A DNA stretch of 64,000 nt from Podospora pseudoanserina. Its lineage: Eukaryota; Ascomycota; Sordariomycetes; Sordariales; Podosporaceae. Location: positions 1,860,001 to 1,924,000 of the forward strand of contig NC_085925.1 of assembly GCF_035222485.1 (NCBI RefSeq). The letters are read 5' to 3'. The position numbers and the translations under genes are program-made. Below the pieces are notes generated by a model. It saw only the letters and a list, made by a program, of their open reading frames with translations. It searched no databases and was not told the origin of the DNA. This document shows positions 13,767-25,034 of the stretch, piece after piece. How positions within the stretch are numbered: position 1 is the stretch's first letter; every line of letters starts with the position of its first letter.

Positions 13767-16036
13767 ATGAAAGCCAAACCTTCAGACCCAGTGGTAACCG
13801 TCACTCCAGTGGCAATGGACTCTGAAAAAGAGGCCATCGCTGTCACCGAAACCACCATCGACTCTGCAGATGAGAAGCCCCCGGTTACCAGCACCCCAGC
13901 GAACTCGGAAGCAGAGAAATCTCCTTCTGTTCGCGTTGTCCAACTCATCGCGAACACACCTCCCTCCACACCCAGACCTTTCTTTGTTGAGGGTAGGCCT
14001 ACCATTCCACGCACCCGCTACCTCATTCTCGTCTTTGGGTACGTCTTTATTCATGCTCCAATATCCTCGACTTGAAACCCTAATACACACCAGTCTGACA
14101 TCCGGTCTCTTCCTCTCCATGCTCGATGCCTCCATTGTTGCGACCTCTCTGTTCAGCATTGCTAGTGATATGAAGAATTTTGAGCATATAAACTGGGTGG
14201 CCTTGGCCTATGGTCTCACTTACCTCGGTTTCGCTGCACTTTTTGCCCGCGTGTCCGATGTGGTTGGCCGTGGAGATGCTTTCGTCGTTGCATTTTGTAT
14301 CTTCATTGCATTCTCCCTTGGCTGTGGTTTCAGCGAGACTATTGAGCAGCTTATCATTTGTCGTGCTTTCCAAGGAGTGGGCGCCGGAGGTAAGTTACCT
14401 AGTCTCTATCCGGGCCAGTTTGATAGGTGAGGAGCTGACGCGAGAACAGGACTTTACAGTATCAGCATGATCATCTTGCCCGAGCTGACTCCGGATAAGA
14501 ACAAGAAGTACATTGGTGCCATTGTCGGCATGGTGATTGCCACTTCAGGTGTGATGGGGCCTGTCCTGGGTGGGGTTTTGACTCAATACATCACTTGGAG
14601 ATGGGTCTTTTGGATCAAGTATGTTGTGAAACTAGGTCCACGATACGATTGAGCATCTCGCTAACTTGTCTGTAGTGGCCCTATTGGTGCTGTGGCTCTC
14701 ATGCTGTTTATTCCGGCTTGGCCCGCCGAGGAATATCTGCCCATTTATGAGGACCGGTCCTGGAAGGAGCTGGACTATCTTGGGTCTTTCCTTCTGTAAG
14801 TCATGCTTCCCCACACCTCTGCCGGTATTTGCTAACATTACGAACAGTATGGCCTTCGCAGTCCTGGTTGTTTTTCCCTTCCAGAACCTATCAAGTCAAA
14901 AGTCAGAGGGCGACTTGTCCAGCATGAATCCATACGCCCAGCCAACATTCATCTACCCCCTCGTCGGCGCCGCCCTTGCTCTCTTGCTGCTCATCGGCTG
15001 GCAAACATTTGCTATCCGTGGCCCTCGGAAAGTCAAGTCCCTCGCCTTTGCCTTCCCCCCTTCCCTTTGCAACCGAAAGTACATCGCCACAATTTTGGTC
15101 ACAGCCCTAACCAGCTTCCCTTACCTCTTGTCCGTGTACGCATTTCCCATCCGCTTCCAAGTTGTCCACGGGAAATCATCCCTCGAAGCAGGCCTCATGC
15201 TCCTCCCTATGCTAGCCTCCTCGGCCATCGGAACTGTCACAGCCAGTTTAGTCAACAACGGGTGCATAACAGGGCAGAAGAAACCTCGCTTTTTTGAGAC
15301 GTTTCTCCTCGCCTGTCTGACTATGCTCATCGGCTGTGCCGCCCAGACAACACTGGGTGACACCGATGACGGGAGCATCACCGGGTTCGACGCCAAAGAT
15401 GTCGGGTTGTTGTCCCTCATTGGCTTTGGGTTTGGCATGTCGGCCTGCGGAGCGACAATGTTTATCAACCTCGAAAGTCCCATCGGAGATCACGGTATGT
15501 CTTTCCCTCTTATTCCAACCCCACACAATCGCTTACAATCCCCCCTAGCATCAGCCCAAGGCATCATAACCCAATTCCGCATCCTAGGCGGCTCAATCGG
15601 CATTGCTGTCTCTTCCGCCATTTTGGGGGGGAAACTCCGCCCTTCAACAACCCCCGAAATGAGCTCTCTCGTCCTGGCCCACATTGTCAGCCCAACGCCA
15701 GACTTTGGCGATGCTGACTGGGCCGCTGTTCGCAAGGTGTATACCTCTGCGTTGAGGGAGGACATGAAAGTCTGCTGCGGGGTGTTGGCTGCGGCGGTGG
15801 TGTGCAGTCTGTTTGTTTACCGCCGGTACTGGCTCACGACGGGGGAGATTATGGAGTTGAGGTATGAGGAGGAGCAGGATAGGAGGATTGGGCTTTTGAG
15901 GGAGGATATGGAGCCTCATGTGAGGGTGGTGAGGGATAAGTTGGTCAAGATTAGGGAGGAGATCTTTGAGGGGAAGTGGAGGCCTTTTCCCGGGATTAAG
16001 CGTGGGAGGACGAGGTTGGGGGAGGAGATTGAGTGA
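13767..16036 (+). CDS. MFS transporter, probably DHA2-like drug:H+ antiporter
   Basis: Six exons, 663 residues. The introns are 14039-14093, 14390-14449, 14619-14675, 14796-14847 and 15495-15548, all with GT-AG ends and correct phase. About 85 hydrophilic residues precede the first membrane helix. Family signatures are visible: LDASIVATS in helix 1 (D102), motif A as ARVSDVVGRG (142-151), a motif B-like CRAFQGVGAGG, and the antiporter motif C as SGVMGPVLGG. The number of hydrophobic stretches suits a 12-14 helix carrier, and the tail is long and charged. Efflux of toxic compounds or metabolites at the plasma membrane is the family role; the substrate cannot be read. No biosynthetic cluster is adjacent. 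The next locus is a decayed kinase on the other strand. Confidence 0.93.
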
Positions 16037-16612
16037 GTTTAGAGAAAAGCAACGGGGTCGATGGAGGGTGAAGGGTAGCGGAGGGAGTTGGAGTGATGGT
16101 CGAAAGAGTGGGTGGATGGGTGGATTGGTGGAAGAGATGAAAAGGGTTTTTTGCGTTGAGAGGACGGTGGTTCCCGATCATCGGTGAGGACATCAATCTT
16201 GATGGCATTCTTTTGGGTCTTTTCTTCTTCTTTCTTTTCTCTGGTAAATTCTTGCAAGTTGGATATTCAAGACTGTCAATCTATTTCTGTGAATAGTTAC
16301 AAAGCCTGCAATGCGACCAAATCCGAGTTTTGTTTCGGATTTGGATCGACCAGGTCTTGCGTGCCTAAATATTTGTCCAGGTTGACATGTGATCCTCTTG
16401 CAGCTCATCATCCAGAGGTCCTTTGGCTCTACCTGTTTGGCTGAAAAGTACCTAGCTCCTGTAATGTATACCACAAAACGTTTAATGTAGCGGTCGACAT
16501 CTAGACCGGGGTATCTGTAAATTTGGGAAATAAGAGCAGAGAAAACATCTACTGTCTAAGGTATACAAAAGGTGGACCGACCAAGCCACGGCCCAGCATG
16601 CACCATGTAATG
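16037..16612. other. Intergenic, convergent 3' ends
   Basis: This is the 3' flank of the MFS gene and of the oppositely oriented kinase relic. No open frame here looks genuine. Confidence 0.5.
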
Positions 16613-19226
16613 TCACTTCCACTTCTGCCTCACGAAATATCCCGCGTCGAGATCGCCTCTATCCTTTAATTCTCTGAGTTGTTCCTCCAACTGGGAGGAG
16701 CTTTGCTTCGGGTCGATGACCAGCATTCTGTGCTGAATCAAATCCAAGAAATCGTGGAAAAACCTTGTACATTCCGATCTTTCGCGCATGTCATCGGCGA
16801 ACTGAGGGTTCTGGTTAGCCAATGTTCCTCTTCACTGCCTCGCAGTAAACTAGGGAAAAGCCGGACGTATACCATACCTGCGCAACAGAGTCTTTCACCT
16901 CAGCCCACACCTCCCCAGTGTGATCGTCCCTGGCTATCTGGAAAAACGGCGTCGAGTGAACCCTCCCTCGCCCCGACCGCGGGTCAGGCTCTGCCCGGGC
17001 CGAAACAAAACTGTTAAAATATGCCCAGCCGCCAAAACACCAGGTGGCAAACTCGAGCAGGATACATCCAAGGGACCAAATTTCATACCCTGTGCCAATC
17101 GACACCTGTCTTGCAACAAGATGTTCTGGGGTTTCAGGTCCCCATGTTGACAGACCAGCGTTCTCGGGCCAGGATCGCTCAAGTTTGATGAATATCCAAT
17201 TCACTACAAAACAGAGACCTTCTGACAAGCTTTGCTCGTTCTTCAAAGCCGTCGGAAGAAGATGTTGAGCTCTGGTGGACTTGTCTTAGTGCTGATGCGA
17301 GGCCGTGGCATTGCTGAGCTAACCACCTTGCCGTACCCTCGTTATTGTGGGCTTGTGACTTGTTTCCTGCTTTCAGTACTGGAGAAGGTCACAATCGGCC
17401 AGCGGGAAGAGAAAATGGAATTTCTCGTCATACTCGTATGTGACCAATAGGGTGATGATATGTGGGTGCGGCTTTTTGTTCATGGCTTTGAGAATGCCGA
17501 CCTCCTTGTCGAACTTCTTTCTGTCCGAGTCGGCGGAGTGAAGAGTTTTGACTGAGAAGTAATCGGGTTGAGTTGTGTTCTACGAGAACGGATGTGAGTT
17601 GTGTGGAGAAGCTTTAGTTGAAGGTCATGTGGTCTGGCGTACCTTTCGGTCTCCCTCCTGGCCGACAGGCTTTGTCGTATCTATCTCCTCTGCCATCTGC
17701 TTTTCCCCTGTCTCCGCCCCCTTCCTTCCCTTTGAAGCAAATTCCTTAAACGCATGATGGGTCATGATGAATTTTAACTAGCTCAACCTTGCCAGAGCCC
17801 CCCCTCCTTCCTACGGGCTCCAGCTCGAGGAATGGCAAGATAGTATGGCGCTGAAGAATGTAGTGTGTGATTTTGTTAGGCGTATTGCGGGCGAAGTATG
17901 GCGAAAGGACTGTCCATTGCCAGGACTCGAAGTTTCTCCTGTCTTGTTTACTCCAAGATTTGAAGCAGCGCAGTCGAGTGTCGGGTTTATCCTTCACACG
18001 TAGCTCAAAGCGCTTCGAAACGGTGTGAATGACCGGAGGGAGGGCAGAATCAGAGACTCCTTCGTCGATAAATGCTTGGACTTTGTCTATTTTCTCCCCA
18101 CACAACAAGATGATGGCGGCGATCTTTCGGTATGTCACTTTGGGTTCCTTCTTCGTGTTTATTTCTTCTGAAACAACTCCGCATACTTGTGAAGCGGTGA
18201 TGCGTACTCGTTTCTCGAGGGAATCGCTGGTCGAGGGCCGGAAGTCCAAAAACTTTTTTTGAAAGCGTCTCCGGATTGATCGATTCATGGATTCTCGTAG
18301 CTCTTGAACAATGACGTCTATCTTGATGAGCTCGTCAAGCTGAGACCATGGTACAAACCCTTGAGTTTCCACCTTGTGATATTTGGGTTTCACCACAGCC
18401 CTGTGTATCTGAGACTGCAGACTTGTTGAGGTTAACTCGGAACTGGCACTGGATGCTTCTGACTTGGAAGAGTTTTCTGTGTCTCTGCGTCTTGAATACA
18501 TTCCATCACCAAGATCCGTGATGACGGTGACGCTGGGCTCAATCAAGGCAGCGGGGGACCTTGGGATCTCTCCCTGCGTAAGGTCTGAGCCTACAATGTT
18601 GGCTTTATCTACAGGAAGAAGACGCTGACTTGTGTTATGTTGAAGCTTCAAATGGCCGTTTGTACTTTTTGTTGGACTAGAGTGTACTTTTAGCAATAGT
18701 ACCTTGAATCGATACCTAGCTCACTAGGTAAATCAAATAGAAATAGAAGATGACGGGCTTACGATAATATCAGGTCCAAGACTGAAACCTCCTCGTCCGC
18801 TTCGTCAGTACCAGCAAGTGTCGCGGTTCCATCCCGATCATTTTGGGTCAACCCCAGCAGAGCCTCAGGGAGATGTTCAAGACTGCCTCCAGATAACATG
18901 GAGGGGCAGTTTGGCGTAACAGAACCATCGTTAGGCGTCGAAGTTCTCGGGCTGTGATCAAGTTCGCCTACCGCCTCTATATGGGCAATATCACTCGCCT
19001 TTGTGAATAATTCCTCCAGCACTGATGGTTGACTTGGGTGGTTGAGGCGTGGCACAGGCTTCCCCGCTGGTGTGACTATGATAGGAATGACAACAGCGCC
19101 GGTGAGGGACTCTGGAATATGTGGCATGTTTGCCTCTGGGGGCTCCTCATCGCCCCACAAATCGGTTTTGATAGGAATAGGTTTTTGCTCTCTGGAGCTG
19201 TTTGTTAGAGTATCTCTGAATATCAT
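16613..19226 (-). pseudogene. Decayed fungal Ser/Thr protein kinase
   Basis: Read on the minus strand, one kinase is spread over several frames. An N-terminal segment (19226 to 18763) splices through a 47-bp intron (18716-18762) into a 300-residue extension that ends in a P-loop (GGSGKV, then VKIHHD). A one-base excess in the G run at 17759-17761 breaks the frame exactly there; the next frame continues with HHAFKEFASKGRK. After a plausible intron comes the lysine segment YFSVKTL and HPHIITLLVTYEYD. A TGA at 17373-17375 and a further shift follow. HGDLKPQNILL lies in a third frame. Then come YEIWSLGCILLEF, a good intron (16811-16877) and the C-lobe end. The DFG loop is absent. Splice sites survive while coding frames do not, which indicates decay of a once-spliced gene. 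Confidence 0.85.
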
Positions 19227-19335
19227 CAACTTTTACACATCTTTGCGGACGCCCGACACAATAGCGGCTGCTCCTTAGTCAGTTGACCTTAATCACTATT
19301 ATCATCACTATATCAAACTGAGTCCTGATCACATC
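19227..19335. promoter_or_regulatory. Short divergent promoter between two kinase relics
   Basis: Only 109 bp separate the proposed starts of the minus-strand kinase relic and the plus-strand kinase-HET relic. Both starts are provisional. If right, the two ancestral genes shared one bidirectional promoter. Confidence 0.4.
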
Positions 19336-22300
19336 ATGGCTTCAAGCCCTATAACGCCAAGCGACGAAGCACCGCATTACGACCTATCCTCATCTTCGTT
19401 TTCGGAAGATGGTGAGAATGATAAATTGTGCAACCTGATTATGCAGAGGGAGGCCACCAGTTGTTTCGACGGGGGCGGCCACATATTCACCCCAGAAGGA
19501 ATCCTCGACGAGCTGCTAACTCCAGATGTCATCAAGAAGGAGCTAATGCGCTGTGCCCGCGATCCTCAGAGGACGGAACGTGATATAGATGTTCTTGTCA
19601 CCTACATTGAACAAAAGGCCAAGAAGCTATTCGCTATTGTTGTTGGACAGATCAAATTCGACAAGCCTCATTATCTCAACAAGACTATGCACCTCTTCAA
19701 GCATGGTCCCAACGGCGGTCTTTCAGATAGGAACCTCCCCCTGCCACGTCCAGCAGACGGCGAGAAACATATTTTGACCTTATTCAACCCGCCCCCTGGT
19801 AAGGGGAAGATGATATGGACAGAACGGAATATTGGCGAGTTCTGTAGATATCAATGGGCAGTCCAGGTTCCTGTTTTTCGTGTCGCCACCAAGACATCTT
19901 TCAGTCTCGACATTCCTCGGGGTCCTTGCCTGCCATTCATTGAGAAGGACGAGTCAACACGCCAGAGTGGTGGGTTTGGTGAGGTGGTGAAGTGTCGAAT
20001 TCATCGCAAACATCTCATCAAGGAAGAGAACCCAGTAAGCTGATTCAACCTACCTGAAACTATCATATCAAAACAGAAGTCTGATATTGCTGACACGCAT
20101 ACTCAAATTCAAAGAGCCTGACGTGGGGATACGTGGCCGTCAAGGAGATAGTGCCAAGAAATCAACAGGATCGTGCCACCATGATTCAAGATTGGGAGCA
20201 AGAAGCTAGGGCTCTGCAATAGACAAACACCCTTGGCCAGGAGCGCATTGTGCAGTTCATCACCGCTTTCCGGCGTTGCGGAGCCCATTACATATATCTC
20301 ATGTTTGAATGGGCTGATGGCGGGAACCTTCGGAATTTCTGGAAAACATATCCCCGACCAATGCCAGCGTCGCCCAAGCACTCGAGGCAGCCCATTATCC
20401 ATCTGGGGATCGAAGGCGATTCCGTCACGGAGATTTGAAACCGGAGAATATTCTTTGGTTCAGGGACAACACAGGAGAAGGTGGTGGCATGGGTAAGTTC
20501 AAGATTGGAGATCGGGGGCTAGCAAAAGGGCATGACCTTGAGACGGAACTTCGTAGCAACAGAACATCAACTCCATACGGAACACGACACTACGAATCAC
20601 CTGAAGAGAAAACTGGAACAGACGTCCTAGCCACCGGCGGCAAGCGACGATCCAGATTGTATGACATTTGGGCAATGGGCTGCATCACGCTGGAGTTTAT
20701 CGTCTGGCTATTGTATGGCTCGGATGGCTTGGACCACTTCAATCAAAGTATCTAACATGACATCCCAATGTATTAAACAACCACCATGGTTGAGGGGAAG
20801 GTCGCCAGGGTACACGACGTGGTGGTGCAGTGGTTGGATTACATGTCAGGCCTTCCAGCATGCGAACCCGGAAGCACAGCCATTGTCTCTTCTGGAGGTT
20901 GTCAAGAACAATCTTCTAGCTGTCGAGTTACCCAAAGGCCTGGGCTCTATGACAGGTTCTCCTGGACGCCGCTCACTCAGCAACATGGCACCCAGAACCT
21001 CGGACGTCGATGTCATGCCCGCTTCGAGCTCCACGGCATCCTTTGAGGCCAACATGGCCCCGGGGTTCGATCCTCGCAATCACAATTTCGGAACATGTGG
21101 ACGAGAAATTAACCGAAGATCTGGAGAACATCGGGATTTCTGCTGGGCAAGGGCGGGCTCGCGCAAATGACCTTGTTTTGCTGATGGATCACATCATGCT
21201 AGAAGAAGACACCTCAGACAGTTATTGGTCCATTCAAGATTTTACTTATTTAAGGTTACCTCAGCATCTCTCAGGTCACAGGCGGAACGAACACCAAGCG
21301 AGTATAATGGTTGTCAGCACGCGGCACAACGATGAAGGCACCAAGACTTCAGTGCCAGGCTCTACCGCAAAGCAACCGGTCTTTTTCCCACGTCCTGCCA
21401 ATATCACCCAGAGTTATCTATTGGCTCCAGAACGTGTCGACTATGGCAGTCCACAATTCGATGAATTTTGGAAGCGCAGTGTGGATAACAAGCTCGCCGC
21501 CGTCTTGTTTGACATCTACCGTCGCTACCCGATCCATCGTCACTCAGAGCCGAACCAACCCGCAAACTCTGTGGAACATGTCAATGCTCGGAAAGACTAC
21601 TCCGTGAACGAGTTTTCAGCGAGGAATACAACCTAGGAACACTCAGATATTTCGCCGAGCAAGCGAAGTGTAACTTATGCGCGTTGCCCTGGGCGGCATG
21701 TCAGCAAACGGCACGGCCTTCGCCAACTACCGCCCGCTTTGAGCGCAAAGGCTCCTACATACACATCAACTCTTCCGGCGGACCTGCTCTTTCCATATCC
21801 CTAACACCTTCTTTCAGTCTCCCGTCAGAAAATGAAAACAGTGAGATACAAGTCGGACTTGTGCGGCTACCGCCCCTCAATAGTGATGCTCATTTCGAAG
21901 TCATCCGACAGTGGCTCGCAGACTGCGACGAGAATCACGGCTGTATGACAACTGATTCATACAAGCCCATCTCAGCCACTCGATCACAACTACTTCCCAC
22001 GCGCGTCATCGACGTAAGCCCTCCTGGCTCTACTGATGTCCGCCCAGTGGAAACAGCCCGAGGATCGACCGGACGCTGGATAGCAGTCTCGCACCAATGG
22101 GGCGCCAAACCCTGGTTCTGCACCGTCAAGTCCAACCTTGCCTCTCACCTGAAGGGCATCCCCCTGTCTTCGCTCCCTGCCACATTTGCCGACGCGGTGA
22201 AAGTGACACGTGCCCTTGGGTGCCAGTACCTCTGGATCGACTCCATCTGTGTCGTTCAGAAGGAGGAGGATGACCCAGGAGACTTCAACAAGGAGATGAA

Positions 22301-23472
22301 AAACATGGAGCAGTATTACTCTGGGGCATACTGTGTTCTGGGCCTCAGCGCGGGCGAGGGACACGGGGCTGGGTTTCTAGCGGAGAGAAAGAGAAGGGAA
22401 GTGGTGACGTTTGAAGGTGGAGGTGGAGGCTAGTTTCACATTGCGGAAGCAATAGATGATTTTAGGAAGCATGTTCTTCAAGGGCCGCTCAGGAGTCGGG
22501 GGTGGGTGTTGCAGGAACACGCTTTGGCGAGGAGAACGGTGTTCTTCACGGAGGCTCAGACGTATTGGGAATGCGGAGAAGGGGTCAAATGCGAGACGGG
22601 CACAAGGATGAATAAGTAAGTATCACTCAGCAGCCATTTGACGGAGGGATCTCATGATAGAGGCTAACCGATACTGTTATCAGCACCCGCGCAGCCTTCT
22701 TGGGCGATCTCAAGTTTCCGAACCTCCTCAATGAATGTTGACCAAGGCGAAAAGATCCTACGCTGCCAAAACCTTTTCAAGGTCTACTCATGTCTAGGGC
22801 TGACCAACAGCTTTGACCGCCCAGCAGCCATCGACAGCCTCCAGTCTCGAATCTTACGAGCCCTCAAGGCCAAGGGCAGGTTCGGTATCTTTGACGAGGG
22901 CAAGTCTTTGGGTCTTTTGCGGCATAGTCTACTGTGGCAGCGGGATGATGGTTCCGATGATCAGCACCAACACAGAAAAGCTGATACCCATCATCTTTCC
23001 CCCAGACAGGGCCATCTCTGCGGTGCCGTCGTGATCGTGGATGAAGTACGATGGCGGGATCAAGTATGTGAATGTCGTGTTTGATAGTGTGGAGTGGTAA
23101 TGGGTTGAATCACCCTGGTTTAGGACGAGGCATCGCCAACAGTCTGAGAGGAGACCAGGGGGCAATGATATCACTTTGGTGGCCAAGGTACAAGATGATG
23201 GTAATCGGTATTGAGAGGGAAATATCATCTTGGATTGTCCTGGACAATCAAGCCCACATCTGCCACACAAGTGTGTGGTTTTGGGAAGGCAGAAGCACTT
23301 TGACGAGAGGAATGGGAGAAAGCAGCTTTGTTATGTTTTGATACTGCGTGAGACGGGGGGCAGCTTCATGCACCCAGGACACGGGAAGCTTAAGATTTAT
23401 GAGCGAACTGGTGCTGGGAGTCTACCAGTCACATGTTTGGATGGTGGAAGAGTAATGGTCGCGATTCAATAA
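19336..23472 (+). pseudogene. Decayed kinase-HET fusion (heterokaryon-incompatibility type)
   Basis: The first 233 codons are open and end in the P-loop GGFGEV. Breaks then accumulate: a shift before GYVAVKEI, a TAG at 20220-20222, a shift or deletion before RHGDLKPENIL (about 20405), the DFG position reading DRG, and a stop after LDHFNQSI. A linker with YDIWAMGCITLEF upstream and FDEFWKRSVDNKLA downstream leads to a Cys-containing stretch (CNLCALPWAAC) and a HET domain. HET signatures are WIAVSHQWG, LWIDSICVVQ and SRGWVLQEHALARRT. In the HET part there is a TAG at 22431-22433, a shift near 22735, a TGA at 23032-23034 where WSW is expected (PS*SWM), and a TAA at 23098-23100. The tail still shows CVVLGRQK and YERTGAGSLP. 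The order kinase-linker-HET matches known fungal fusions. HET proteins trigger cell death on non-self recognition; this copy cannot make a full product. Confidence 0.85.
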
Positions 23473-24218
23473 GGAAAAGCTGAGGTGAATCACAGAAACC
23501 ATATAAGACTGTGGCATACCAGCTTACCTTAATTAGATGGCACGCGACCCTGATTTCAATGTGTTTCATTGTCTCCCAAGTTACTCAATTGTTAACTTTC
23601 CTACCTACAATCACAACTATACAATAAGCAGTTCCTTGACAGAAATTTGGATGAGTGGTAACACACTAAAGCAACAATTGTTTGTGACATGTTCACCGAT
23701 TCGGCCTGTATAGAAAGTCGAAGATAGCTAAACGCTGGCCATATCCAAGACCCAGCTGAACTCATTCACCATGCTGTCAAGGCAGACTTGTTGTGGTTTA
23801 GCTGAGGCTGAGCTCAGATAGCTCCTTCAACTGTTCACCAGTCCTACAGCTTGTCGTGCCACCTGAAACCGCATGCACCTAACCGCTGCGCTAAGTCCAG
23901 CCACAATCCTGAGTCAATCCTATGTTTTCCTTTGACGGAATTGGTCAAAGACAAAGGGATAATCAAGGCTGACAGTTAAGTAGGACGTCCACATACCGTG
24001 CATCTGCATGTGCAGTCCTCATGCACTGAGGCCCGCAGCCCCTCCTTTGTGCGACCACCGACCTGAGCCTCATCATGTCCTCAAAACCGCAATTGTTCCC
24101 AGTCTTCCTCCAGTTTATGAAAGCTTCCTCATCCAATGCTCCCAGTTTGACATCCACTGGAGATATCACATCTATCAACATCTTCTATCGCAAAACACCA
24201 ACTTTCATCCACCTTACA
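23473..24218. other. Intergenic
   Basis: A moderately AT-rich stretch with no accepted gene. The in-frame ATG at 24075 could extend the next protein by 48 residues, so the last part may be coding or leader. Confidence 0.5.
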
Positions 24219-24866
24219 ATGGCCTTCCCCAACATCCTCTCCTGCCTCTGCGGCCCCACCTCAGACGACCATCCATCCTACCACGACGAGAAATTCCCCC
24301 TCTACCCCTCCACCACCCCATACACCGACCAACCCAAACCCCAACCCATACCCCCCTATCCTTCCCCCTCCCCTTTGATCAACGACATCCTCACCCTCCT
24401 CCTCACCACACCCCTCCCCATCACCCCCTCCGCCTCCCAATCCCAAATCGACACCACCCTCGACCTCCACACCACCTCCTGGTCCGAATACCTCGCCGAA
24501 AAGATCCTCCGCGCCCTCTCCGACCTCCTCGCCACCGCCACCGATCCCGAGTCCCGCAAGTCCTGGGGCGAGGCTCTCTCCCAAGCCTACGACACCTCCA
24601 TCACCATCGCCGGGGAGCTCTTCAATGACCTCGTCGAGTATGTCAAGGGCCACCCCTACGAAATCGCTGCTACGGTGCTCCTGTCATTGGTGACATTTGG
24701 CGTTTTGGTCCGTCTTGCTCCACGGGTGCTGGTGCTGCTTGGTTTCAGCGCCGAGGGTCCGGTGGAGGGGAGCTGGGCGGCTTGGTTTCAGAGTACCTAT
24801 GGAGGATACGTACCCAAGGGTTCGCTGATGAGTTACTTGCAGAGGCTGGGGATGACGTGGGAGTGA
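24219..24866 (+). CDS. Ifi-6-16/ISG12-like small membrane protein
   Basis: An intronless frame of 215 residues from the chosen ATG (CAATGGCC). An in-frame ATG at 24075 would give 263 residues, and I cannot decide firmly between them. The first part is Pro/Ser/Thr-rich. A helical region with EYLAEKILRALSDLL follows, then a hydrophobic helix (EIAATVLLSLVTFGVLVRL). The C-terminus reads LGFSAEGPVEGSWAAW and then QSTYGGYVPKGSLMSYLQ, the glycine/alanine pattern of the Ifi-6-16 family. Animal members act in mitochondria and cell death; the role of fungal members is poorly known. It converges on the pseudokinase gene with a 168-bp gap. Third codon positions are strongly C-biased, as in an expressed gene, unlike the broken loci on either side. 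Confidence 0.8.
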   Translation: MAFPNILSCLCGPTSDDHPSYHDEKFPLYPSTTPYTDQPKPQPIPPYPSPSPLINDILTLLLTTPLPITPSASQSQIDTTLDLHTTSWSEYLAEKILRALSDLLATATDPESRKSWGEALSQAYDTSITIAGELFNDLVEYVKGHPYEIAATVLLSLVTFGVLVRLAPRVLVLLGFSAEGPVEGSWAAWFQSTYGGYVPKGSLMSYLQRLGMTWE

Positions 24867-25034
24867 TCTGATTTGTGCCGGTTGAAGGGAGTTATTGACG
24901 GGAAGGGGTTCATGTTGATGTTCTTTGATTTTGACGAAGAAATTCGCTTCCTTTACTCGAAGTGTCAGATGCTGACGTGCTGTTATAACTGTATATTCCG
25001 GGTTGGACTTCAGTGCCAGATCCTGATGGTTGAA

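Noticed and set aside
24008-24628. 206-codon plus-strand frame rich in Pro and His
   Set aside because: Out-of-frame shadow of the Ifi-6-16-like gene.
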